DNA from: CAYNFP01 sp964492595
GTDB taxonomy: Bacteria; Bacillota_I; Bacilli_A; RF39; UBA660
Reading direction: 5' to 3'
Length of the DNA stretch: 6,456 bases
NCBI GenBank assembly: GCA_964492595.1
Contig: CAZBKY010000039.1
Span: 1-6,456 of the forward strand
Below, piece by piece: positions 1 to 6,139 of the stretch. Under the pieces are notes generated by a model, which had not been told where the DNA came from, made no database searches, and saw only the letters and a list, made by a program, of their open reading frames with translations. A program made the position numbers and the translations under genes. How positions within the stretch are numbered: the first letter of the stretch is position 1; every line of letters begins with the position of its first letter.

Positions 1-552
1 AATATACTTGGCGGAATGGATAAGAGCGATTCTGGTAAAGTTATGGTTGACAATAAAGATATAGCTAAATATAAATCATCAGATTTAGTTGAATATAGAA
101 GATATGATATAGGTTTTGTGTTTCAGTTTTATAATTTAATACAAAATTTAACCGCTTTAGAAAATGTTAGTCTGGCAAGTCAAATATGTAAAAATGCCTT
201 ATCTTCAACAGAAGTATTGAAAAAAGTAGGGCTTAAAGATAGAATGAATAATTTTCCTTCACAATTATCTGGGGGAGAACAGCAAAGAGTTGCGATAGCA
301 AGAGCCCTTGCGAAGAATCCTAAAATTTTGTTATGTGATGAGCCTACTGGAGCACTAGATTCCAAAACAGGTAAAAAAGTGTTGGAAGTTTTGCAGAATA
401 CCTGTAAGAATTATGGTATGACTGTAGTTATAATTACCCATAATTCTGTAATTTCGGGTATGGCTGATAAAATTATCAAAATGAAAAATGGTATGGTCGA
501 AGAAGTAATTGTAAATAAAAATCCTGTAGATATAGGAGAAATTACCTGGTAA
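1..552 (+). CDS. ABC transporter ATP-binding protein, MacB/LolD-like (5' end cut off by the window)
   Basis: This is the cytoplasmic ATPase subunit that powers the FtsX-type permease encoded directly after it. The reading frame is open from base 1 (Asn-Ile-Leu-Gly-Gly then Met at 16), so that Met is internal. About 45-50 N-terminal residues with the Walker A loop lie upstream of the window. Counting from base 1 (183 codons), the visible motifs are the Q-loop FVFQ (Gln42), the ABC signature LSGGEQQ (89-95), Walker B ILLCDEP with catalytic Glu114, the D-loop ALD (118-120) and the H-loop His147 in IITHN. The NILGGMD start, FVFQ-YNL and ALD pattern is typical of the MacB/LolD/FtsE class that partners FtsX-fold permeases. 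The stop TAA shares its last A with the ATG of the permease (TAATG), so the two are translationally coupled. The substrate cannot be read from the ATPase. The family call is very secure. Confidence 0.96.
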   Translation, partial: NILGGMDKSDSGKVMVDNKDIAKYKSSDLVEYRRYDIGFVFQFYNLIQNLTALENVSLASQICKNALSSTEVLKKVGLKDRMNNFPSQLSGGEQQRVAIARALAKNPKILLCDEPTGALDSKTGKKVLEVLQNTCKNYGMTVVIITHNSVISGMADKIIKMKNGMVEEVIVNKNPVDIGEITW

Positions 553-3512
553 TGAAATTGTTATTTAAAAATACTTTTAAAAAAATATTTAATTCTATTG
601 GAAGATTTCTTTCAATAATGTTTATTATTGCTTTAGGAATCAGTGTATTTATAGGTTTAAGAGAATTCAGTGCAAGTATGCTTTACACTGCAGATAATTA
701 TTATGATAAATATAATCTTATGGATTATAAAATAATCAGTTCATATGGACTAACAAAGGGAGATGCACAGTCTATAAGAGAAATAACTAATGCTGGAAAA
801 GTTATACCAAGCTATTCAATAGATGTATTGTCAGAAGGAAAATCCATTAGAATTCATGCTTTAGAAAAGGATGTAAACAATGTAGAGATAATTCAAGGAA
901 GAATGCCTAAAAAAAATACCGAGTGTCTTGCTGATGTTTATAATTATTCTGTAGGAGACAAAATTGACTTTGATGCCAAGGATATAACAAAATATATTAA
1001 TATAAACAAATGCACTGTTGTTGGAACTATTAAATCTCCATTATATATAAGAGATGAAAAGGGAATATCAAATGTTGGCAATGGAAAGCTGATTTCTTTT
1101 ATTTTTGTAAATAAAGAAGTATTTGTATCCGAGTACTATACGGAAATATATGTTATAGCACAAAACACAAAACAAATGAATTCATATTATGAAGATTACC
1201 AAAATGAATTAACTTTACTAAATGAAGAATTAGTTAAGTTAAAGCCCATTAGAGAAACTATAAGATATGAAGAAATATTGAAAGAGGCAAATAATAAAAT
1301 TGTTGATATAAGAAAAGAAGTAAACGAAAAATTGTCAGATGCTAGTAAAAAACTAAAGAATTCTAAAAATAGTTTAGATGATTCTCAGGGAAAGTTAAAT
1401 GATGAAAAATCTTTGGTAAAAAGTCAATTTGAAAATCAATATAAAATTTTAAATGATAATAAATCCAATATATTGAATGTTTTAAAAGAATATGAATTAA
1501 CTGAGTCCAATATAACTGATTATTTAACATCTTTAAATAACACTATAAATAATTTAAATAATCAGCTATCTTCTTATGAAAAAACTAGCAGTGAATATAT
1601 TGAATTAAAAACTCAAATAGATAATCTAAAGATGGTTTATAACACATTACTGGAATTAAAAAATAACCTTGAGGAAATAAATAATGGAGTGGATAGGCTA
1701 GATAAAGAGTATGCATCTTTCCAAAAAACAATTGCAGATAATCAATTGAAAATAGATGATGGATATGATCAATATAATAAGGGAATATCAGAATTAAAAA
1801 AATCAGAAAATGAAGCTGATCAGAAAATAAATGATGCTAAAAAAGAAATAAGCGAAATAGAAAAGCCTAAATGGTATTTACTTGATAGAACAGATAACAG
1901 TGGCTATATCAATTACAAAGAGGATATCATCAAAGTTGATGCTATTGCAAGAGTTCTACCAATATTTTTCATTCTTGTAGGTATGTTAATGAGTTCAAAT
2001 GCATTATCAAGACTAATTGAAGAAGAAAGAATGGAAATAGGAATTTTAGAAGCTATAGGGTACAGTAAATCAAAAATTATAATGGGATATTTAATCTACG
2101 TTTTTATTGCAGGAATTTTGGGTTTAACTATTGGGCTTACCATAGGATACAGCATTATTCCTAAAATAATTTATGGAGTTTTCTTATCAAGATACTATGT
2201 ACCTAAATTAATAACAATAGTTAGTCCGCTTCCATTTAGCCTTGTTATAGGAGTTACTATGATTCTTGCAGTTGTAGTAACAGTTATTGCCTGTTATAAA
2301 GAACTTAAAGAAGTTCCATCTAATTTATTAAGACCAAAGCCTCCTAAATCTGGTAAGAAAGTATTTTTAGAAAATATAAAATTTATTTGGGATAAATTAA
2401 ATTTTATGTGGAAAATAACAATTAGAAATTTATTCAGATATAAAAAAAGAATAATAATGACTGTACTTGGAGTCGCAGGGTGTACTGCTCTTCTTTTAAC
2501 AGGAATGGGATTAAATGACAGTATAAATACTATATCTAAACTTCAGTATGAGGATATATTTAAATATGATTCCATGTTTATTTTAGATGAGAAAGAAATA
2601 GAATTGTCTGAATATTTAATAAATATATTTGATGATAATAACATTAAAAATCCATTATTGATAAATCAAAATGCTTATACTTATAATTATGATGATAAAA
2701 CAGGAGATGTTTATGTAGTCATTTCCTCTGATGATGACAAACTTTATAATTTTATAAATATGACAAGTTCAATAACTAATAAAAAAACTAGACTTAAAAA
2801 TGATGGAGTTATAATAACAAAGCAATTATCAGAGCAGTTAAATGCAGGAAAAGGTGATATAATAAGTATAAGAAACAGTGACAATGAATTATATTTTCTT
2901 CATGTAAATGATGTAGTCAAAAATTATGTATCTCATTATATATATATTAATAAAGAATATTATAATGAAATATTTGGGAGAGATATTAAATATAATACTA
3001 TAATTGCTGAAGGTAAAATTGATGGGTATATGCCACTTACAGAACATAATATATTGATGGTAAGTTATACAGATGATATAGCTTACACTTTTGAGAGTTT
3101 TGTATCCGGTTTAAATAAAATAATAATTTTAATACTGGTTTGTGCGGGGATGCTTGCATTTGTAGTACTTTATAATCTGACTATTATAAATGTAAGCGAA
3201 AGAAAAAGAGAAATAGCCACTTTGAAAGTACTTGGATTTAATAATAGTGAAGTATCGGCTTTCATATATAGAGAATCAATAGTTTTAACCCTTATGGGGA
3301 TAATCGCGGGTTTAATATTAGGAGTATTTTTACATAGATTTGTTATGATGACTGCTCAAACAGATAATATAATGTTTTTAAAAGAAATTAAGTGGGTTAG
3401 TTTTATATTATCGGGAGTAACAACAATTGTATTTTCCTTTATAGTTCAACTTATAATAAATAGAGCTTTAAGAAGAATTGATATGGTAGAATCTTTAAAA
3501 TCAGTTGAATAA
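552..3512 (+). CDS. FtsX-family ABC transporter permease with large extracellular coiled coil (986 aa)
   Basis: This is the membrane subunit of the exporter-type or mechanotransmission-type ABC complex. Hydrophobic segments lie at about residues 17-36, 465-488, 510-536, 558-582, 633-652, 856-878, 907-928 and 949-970, giving two FtsX-like repeats of four helices. Between helices 1 and 2 sits a MacB-like extracellular domain (about 40-200), followed by a Lys/Glu/Asn-rich coiled coil (about 205-440). A second extracellular domain spans about 655-850. The linker carries RPKPPKSGKK (about 595-603) and WKITIRNLFRYKKR (620-633) followed by a GVAGCTALLLTG helix, which is characteristic of large Firmicutes permeases of this family. 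The motif EIATLKVLGF (887-896) is the typical cytoplasmic element before the next helix. AGGAG at 534-538 is 13 bases from the ATG, a little far, so coupling to the ATPase stop (one-base overlap) probably helps initiation. No cognate two-component system is visible, and the substrate is unknown. Members of this family act in peptide or antimicrobial resistance, lipid export or cell-wall signalling. Which applies here cannot be told. Confidence 0.95.
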   Translation: MKLLFKNTFKKIFNSIGRFLSIMFIIALGISVFIGLREFSASMLYTADNYYDKYNLMDYKIISSYGLTKGDAQSIREITNAGKVIPSYSIDVLSEGKSIRIHALEKDVNNVEIIQGRMPKKNTECLADVYNYSVGDKIDFDAKDITKYININKCTVVGTIKSPLYIRDEKGISNVGNGKLISFIFVNKEVFVSEYYTEIYVIAQNTKQMNSYYEDYQNELTLLNEELVKLKPIRETIRYEEILKEANNKIVDIRKEVNEKLSDASKKLKNSKNSLDDSQGKLNDEKSLVKSQFENQYKILNDNKSNILNVLKEYELTESNITDYLTSLNNTINNLNNQLSSYEKTSSEYIELKTQIDNLKMVYNTLLELKNNLEEINNGVDRLDKEYASFQKTIADNQLKIDDGYDQYNKGISELKKSENEADQKINDAKKEISEIEKPKWYLLDRTDNSGYINYKEDIIKVDAIARVLPIFFILVGMLMSSNALSRLIEEERMEIGILEAIGYSKSKIIMGYLIYVFIAGILGLTIGLTIGYSIIPKIIYGVFLSRYYVPKLITIVSPLPFSLVIGVTMILAVVVTVIACYKELKEVPSNLLRPKPPKSGKKVFLENIKFIWDKLNFMWKITIRNLFRYKKRIIMTVLGVAGCTALLLTGMGLNDSINTISKLQYEDIFKYDSMFILDEKEIELSEYLINIFDDNNIKNPLLINQNAYTYNYDDKTGDVYVVISSDDDKLYNFINMTSSITNKKTRLKNDGVIITKQLSEQLNAGKGDIISIRNSDNELYFLHVNDVVKNYVSHYIYINKEYYNEIFGRDIKYNTIIAEGKIDGYMPLTEHNILMVSYTDDIAYTFESFVSGLNKIIILILVCAGMLAFVVLYNLTIINVSERKREIATLKVLGFNNSEVSAFIYRESIVLTLMGIIAGLILGVFLHRFVMMTAQTDNIMFLKEIKWVSFILSGVTTIVFSFIVQLIINRALRRIDMVESLKSVE

Positions 3513-3514
3513 GG

Positions 3515-3543
3515 TTGATTTATTTAAGTGATAGTGGTATAAT
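3515..3543 (+). promoter_or_regulatory. Sigma-A-type promoter with extended -10
   Basis: The -35 element TTGATT (3515-3520) is followed after exactly 17 bases by a perfect TATAAT (3538-3543). TGG stands just before it (3535-3537), giving the TGn of an extended -10. Transcription would start near 3550, leaving a short leader of about 20 bases before the ATG at 3572. The promoter begins three bases after the permease stop, so the small gene downstream can be expressed apart from the transporter. No terminator is visible between the permease stop and this promoter, so read-through from the transporter operon is also possible. Confidence 0.75.
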
Positions 3544-3571
3544 ACTTTATTATTTGAAAGGGGTGTATAAA

Positions 3572-3874
3572 ATGATATCAAATGATTATATTTTTGTTAA
3601 CAATCAGACTTATTCTTTATCTGAGTTATCTGATGATATGAAAATCAAATTGTTGACAGGAAAAGGTTTAACTAAAGAGGCGGTTCGTAAATTAGTAGAA
3701 ACAATTTTTTCTGAGGAAGTATTAACTACAATAAGGACATCAGCATATATAGATTCAGATTTAATTTTAGGATCAACATTTTCTAGAATACAATTTCTAC
3801 GAGGAATAATAGATTCTACATACGATGATTCTTTTGAAGAAGATGCTATTCAAGATTTCCAAAGGATAAGATAA
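3572..3874 (+). CDS. Uncharacterised 100-residue protein (not recognised)
   Basis: The product begins MISNDYIFVNN and ends in an acidic stretch, DDSFEEDAIQDF, followed by RIR. I do not recognise the family. It has no hydrophobic segment long enough for a membrane helix, no signal peptide and no cysteine, so it is probably a small soluble cytoplasmic protein. A short N-terminal strand/turn region is followed by likely helical segments (about 17-32 and 33-56). The start at 3572 is chosen because AAAGGGG (3557-3563) lies eight bases upstream and the promoter's -10 is at 3538-3543. An in-frame TTG at 3515 would lengthen the protein to 119 residues, but it is part of the -35 box, upstream of the transcription start. 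The gene has its own promoter and terminator and so looks like a stand-alone unit. Base composition and codon use resemble the neighbours. That it is a real gene is likely; its function is unknown. Confidence 0.8.
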   Translation: MISNDYIFVNNQTYSLSELSDDMKIKLLTGKGLTKEAVRKLVETIFSEEVLTTIRTSAYIDSDLILGSTFSRIQFLRGIIDSTYDDSFEEDAIQDFQRIR

Positions 3875-3966
3875 AAATAATAATTTTTTATTTTAGGCAT
3901 ATTTGAATATTTATTTACAAATATATATGTTTCAAAAATGATGAAGACCAAATTTGTAGATTAAGT

Positions 3967-3995
3967 AAAACTGAAAGATTGAATTTCAGTTTTTT
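3967..3995 (+). terminator. Rho-independent terminator after the 100-aa gene
   Basis: AAAACTGAAA (3967-3976) pairs perfectly with TTTCAGTTTT (3984-3993) across a seven-base loop, and the T-run continues to 3995. The G+C content of the stem is low, but the stem is long and the T-tract is good. The A-run on the other side means it could also work on the minus strand, although no minus-strand gene is seen. It separates the small gene from frr. Confidence 0.85.
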
Positions 3996-4009
3996 GTTAA
4001 ATTATTTTA

Positions 4010-4038
4010 TTTAAAAAATATAATATTACTGATATAAT
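4010..4038 (+). promoter_or_regulatory. Probable frr promoter
   Basis: TATAAT at 4033-4038 is preceded at a 17-base spacing by TTTAAA (4010-4015), a four-of-six match to the -35 consensus. It lies just downstream of the terminator ending at 3995. It would start transcription near 4044-4045, leaving only a very short leader before the Shine-Dalgarno at 4048. The surrounding sequence is almost pure A/T, so a chance match is possible. The strong terminator upstream makes some promoter in this gap necessary. Confidence 0.5.
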
Positions 4039-4062
4039 ATTTATATTAAAGGAGATGGGATT

Positions 4063-4602
4063 ATGTTCGATGAAAATGAAGTGAAAATAAGAATGGATAA
4101 AGTTATAGAAAACTTAGAGTCTAAATTTACTACTGTTCGTGCAGGAAGGGCAAATCCTAATATTCTGCATGGCATTATGGTTAATTATTATGGAGTGCCA
4201 ACTCCAATTCAGTCTCTTGCTACAGTGTCTATTCCAGAGGCTAGACAGCTTTTTATTAAGCCATTTGATAAATCAGCATTAAAAGAGATGGAAAAATCTA
4301 TTTATGAAGCAGAGCTTGGTATAGCACCCACCAATAATGGGGAAATGTTAATACTAACTATACCTGCTTTAACAGAGGAAACAAGAAAAACTTATGTTAA
4401 ACAGGTTAAGGATATGTCAGAAGAGGCGAGAATTGCTTTAAGGAATGTAAGACAAGATACCAACAACTGGATTAAAAAACAGGAATTTAGTGAAAACGAA
4501 GAAAAAATCTATTTAGAAATAGTTCAGAAATTAATTGATAAATATAATGATACAGTAGAAGAAAAATATAAAGATAAAGAAAAAGAATTAACTACTGTAT
4601 AG
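4063..4602 (+). CDS. frr: Ribosome recycling factor (RRF)
   Basis: RRF works with EF-G and IF3 to split the post-termination ribosome into subunits so it can be reused; it is essential in most bacteria. The 179-residue length is close to the usual 185 or so. Domain I, the three-helix bundle, is formed by about 1-29 and 105-179, and the beta-rich domain II lies between. Family hallmarks are TVRAGRANP (24-32) in the first hinge, VNYYGVPTPI (40-49), ATVSIPEARQL (53-63), KPFDKSALK (66-74) and IPALTEETRK (100-109). RNVRQD (127-132) holds the conserved arginines that face 23S rRNA. AAAGGAG (4048-4054) is eight bases before the ATG. frr usually sits in a tsf-pyrH-frr(-uppS) cluster, but here a terminator precedes it and decayed sequence follows, so it appears to be expressed alone. 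The identification is secure. Confidence 0.98.
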   Translation: MFDENEVKIRMDKVIENLESKFTTVRAGRANPNILHGIMVNYYGVPTPIQSLATVSIPEARQLFIKPFDKSALKEMEKSIYEAELGIAPTNNGEMLILTIPALTEETRKTYVKQVKDMSEEARIALRNVRQDTNNWIKKQEFSENEEKIYLEIVQKLIDKYNDTVEEKYKDKEKELTTV

Positions 4603-4603
4603 T

Positions 4604-4850
4604 TTACTTGAAAAATTAATTATGTTAAAATATGTTTATGAAAGAGAAATAATAAATATTAGTAGAAGTGCATACAAAATGTAATAAGAAAGTTAAACTT
4701 ACCTAAAGAAGTTTTATATGATACTCCTGGTTTAAAAGAGGAGACTATATAGAAGCTTTATTTTTTAGGAGAGGTTCTGATTATAAAGAAGAACTTGAAA
4801 AAATAAAACCAGAGCCTGATGATAGTCAAAATCAAGGTAAATCAAAGTAA
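4604..4850 (+). pseudogene. Probable remnant of a small decayed protein gene
   Basis: No intact gene lies between frr and the T-box promoter, yet protein-like segments follow one another in shifted frames. Frame 2 is open from 4604 to a TAA at 4682-4684 and includes an ATG at 4622, reading MLKYVYEREIINISRSAYKM. Frame 1 continues at about 4687 as RKLNLPKEVLYDTPGLK, ending at TAG 4750-4752. Frame 3 is open from 4722 to TAA 4848-4850 and includes RGDYIEALFFRRGSDYKEEL and a Pro/Asp-rich tail, EPDDSQNQGKSK. Two frame changes, near 4680 and 4735, would join these into one product of about 75-80 residues. No good Shine-Dalgarno precedes 4622. I do not recognise the ancestor. The LNLPKEVL piece loosely recalls the start of YqfC/YabP-like sporulation proteins, but the rest does not match. 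The alternatives are sequencing indels in a real gene or chance open frames in AT-rich DNA. Confidence 0.4.
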
Positions 4851-4856
4851 ATAAAT

Positions 4857-4885
4857 TTTACTTCTAAATTTATATTTGATATAAT
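4857..4885 (+). promoter_or_regulatory. Probable pheST promoter upstream of the T-box leader
   Basis: TATAAT (4880-4885) has TTTACT (4857-4862, four of six matches to TTGACA) at a 17-base spacing. A start near 4891 would put the whole T-box leader inside the transcript, as expected for this class of riboswitch. Confidence 0.6.
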
Positions 4886-4894
4886 TTATATAGT

Positions 4895-5097
4895 CTTTAA
4901 AGAACAAGTAATAAATATTTAAGTTTTATAGAGAGTTAGTGGATGGTGTAAACTAATGAACCTGTATTTATGAATTCACCTTTAATAAAAAAGACTTCGT
5001 ATATAAGGCGTTAACTTATTTAAAGAGCATAATAACTTTATGAATTAAGGTGGTACCGCGGTAATTCGTCCTTATAATTTGTAAGGTTTTTATTTTT
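4895..5097 (+). promoter_or_regulatory. T-box riboswitch, phenylalanine-specific (UUC specifier)
   Basis: This leader RNA binds tRNA-Phe and lets transcription reach pheST when the tRNA is uncharged. The canonical T-box sequence AAGGTGGTACCGCG is at 5047-5060. Stem I shows the GA-rich AGAGAGT-like element (about 4930-4936) and an apical hairpin TTAGT/ACTAA (4936-4940 with 4952-4956) enclosing GGATGGTG. The specifier region GAATTCACC has the UUC codon at 4975-4977 followed by the usual purine. UGGU (5051-5054) in the antiterminator bulge would pair with an ACCA acceptor end, matching the A discriminator base of tRNA-Phe. The antiterminator is supported by GAATTA (5042-5047) pairing with TAATTC (5062-5067), or AAGG (5047-5050) with CCTT (5070-5073). 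CCTT is also the 5' arm of the terminator hairpin, so the two folds exclude each other. The outer limits are approximate. Confidence 0.95.
5070..5097 (+). terminator. Conditional (T-box) transcription terminator before pheS
   Basis: CCTTATA (5070-5076) pairs with TGTAAGG (5080-5086) through seven pairs including one G-U, with a three-base loop. It is followed by TTTTTATTTTT (5087-5097). The hairpin is short, but its 5' arm is shared with the antiterminator, as expected for a T-box switch. The T-run abuts the pheS Shine-Dalgarno AGGAGG at 5098-5103. Confidence 0.85.
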
Positions 5098-5108
5098 AGG
5101 AGGAAAGA

Positions 5109-6137
5109 ATGAAAGAGGAATTAGAAAAAATTTATGATGAAATTAAAAATAATTCATTTAAAACAATTAAGGAAATTGAAGATATAAAAGTAAAATATCT
5201 AGGCAAAAATGGCATTATTAAATCATATTTAGAGAAAATGAAAGAATTACCCAACGAAGAGAAAAGTGAGTTTGGTAAAGTTATAAATGATTTCAAAAAT
5301 AATTTAACAAATTATTTGGATAGTTGCAGAGAAAAACTTGAAGCATCCATTATTAATGAAAAACTAAACAATGAGAAAATTGATGTCACAATGCCAGGAG
5401 TTAATTTAAATACTGGATCCTCTCACTTGCTAGAGCAGTTTATTGAAAAACTTGAGAGTATGTTTATATCATTGGGTTTTGATATATTAGAAGGACCCGA
5501 AGTGGAGAGTGACTACTTTAATTTTGAAATGCTTAATTTACCTAAAGGACATCCCGCAAGAGATGCTCAAGATACATTTTATATAACAGAAGATTTGTTG
5601 CTTAGAAGTCATACCAGTCCTGTTCAAATAAGAGCTATGCTGGATAATAAAAATAAAACTCAAATCAGAATGATAGCAATTGGTAAAAATTATAGAAGAG
5701 ATAATGATGATGCGACTCATTCTCATCAGTTTATGCAGATGGAAGGACTTGTTATTGATAAAAATATTTCTTTAGCAAATCTAAAGGGAACAATGGAAAT
5801 GATAGCCAAGGAACTTTTTGGAATTTCAGAAAGCAGATTTAGACCATCATTCTATCCTTTTACGGAACCAAGTGTGGAATTTGATATAAAATGCTTTAAC
5901 TGTAAAGGTAGAGGCTGCCCTATATGCAAGGGAACTGGTTATATTACTGTAGCTGGAGCTGGTATGGTACATCCAAATGTATTAAAAAATGGTGGATATG
6001 ACCCAGAGATTTATACTGGATATGCTTTTGGTTTTGGTATTGAAAGACTTGCAATGATTAAATACGGAATAAAAGATGTAAGAGCATTTTATACCAATGA
6101 CTTAAGAGTTAAAGGTATGGATGCAAGGGAGGAATAA
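5109..6137 (+). CDS. pheS: Phenylalanyl-tRNA synthetase alpha subunit
   Basis: PheS is the catalytic subunit of the (alpha-beta)2 class II synthetase that charges tRNA-Phe with phenylalanine using ATP. The 342-residue length is normal. Residues 1-90 form the N-terminal tRNA-binding coiled coil. The catalytic core follows, with GFDILEGPEVESDYFNFE (123-140), the class II motif 2 region GKNYRRDNDDATHSHQF (192-208), RFRPSFYPFTEPSVEFD (243-259), GAGMVHPNVL (283-292) and motif 3 FGFGIERLAMIKYG (307-320). Ala306 corresponds to the E. coli Ala294 that sets the size of the amino-acid pocket. Cysteines 262, 265, 270 and 273 make a CX2C-X4-CX2C knuckle, which I recall from low-GC Gram-positive PheS proteins and which is absent from the E. 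coli enzyme. AGGAGG (5098-5103) is five bases from the ATG. The T-box leader controls it, and pheT follows after two bases. Confidence 0.98.
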   Translation: MKEELEKIYDEIKNNSFKTIKEIEDIKVKYLGKNGIIKSYLEKMKELPNEEKSEFGKVINDFKNNLTNYLDSCREKLEASIINEKLNNEKIDVTMPGVNLNTGSSHLLEQFIEKLESMFISLGFDILEGPEVESDYFNFEMLNLPKGHPARDAQDTFYITEDLLLRSHTSPVQIRAMLDNKNKTQIRMIAIGKNYRRDNDDATHSHQFMQMEGLVIDKNISLANLKGTMEMIAKELFGISESRFRPSFYPFTEPSVEFDIKCFNCKGRGCPICKGTGYITVAGAGMVHPNVLKNGGYDPEIYTGYAFGFGIERLAMIKYGIKDVRAFYTNDLRVKGMDAREE

Positions 6138-6139
6138 AT

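Noticed and set aside
180..365. Minus-strand open frame of about 61 codons inside the ATPase gene.
   Set aside because: It is antisense to the conserved signature and Walker B region of a clear ABC ATPase, and its translation resembles no protein.
3515..3571. An in-frame TTG at 3515 that would extend the small protein to 119 residues.
   Set aside because: It coincides with the -35 box, lies upstream of the predicted transcription start, and has no Shine-Dalgarno; ATG 3572 has AAAGGGG at the right distance.
3874..3894. AAAATAA/TTATTTT inverted repeat just after the small gene, considered as a terminator.
   Set aside because: The stem is only A-T pairs and no T-run follows it. The hairpin at 3967-3995 is far better.
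4852..4872. TAAATTT/AAATTTA inverted repeat overlapping the pheST promoter, considered as a terminator or operator.
   Set aside because: All-A/T palindromes are common by chance at this base composition, and it has no T-run or known operator pattern.
5538..5726. Minus-strand open frame of about 62 codons inside pheS.
   Set aside because: It lies opposite the conserved catalytic core of pheS and is an antisense shadow with no ribosome site or family likeness.
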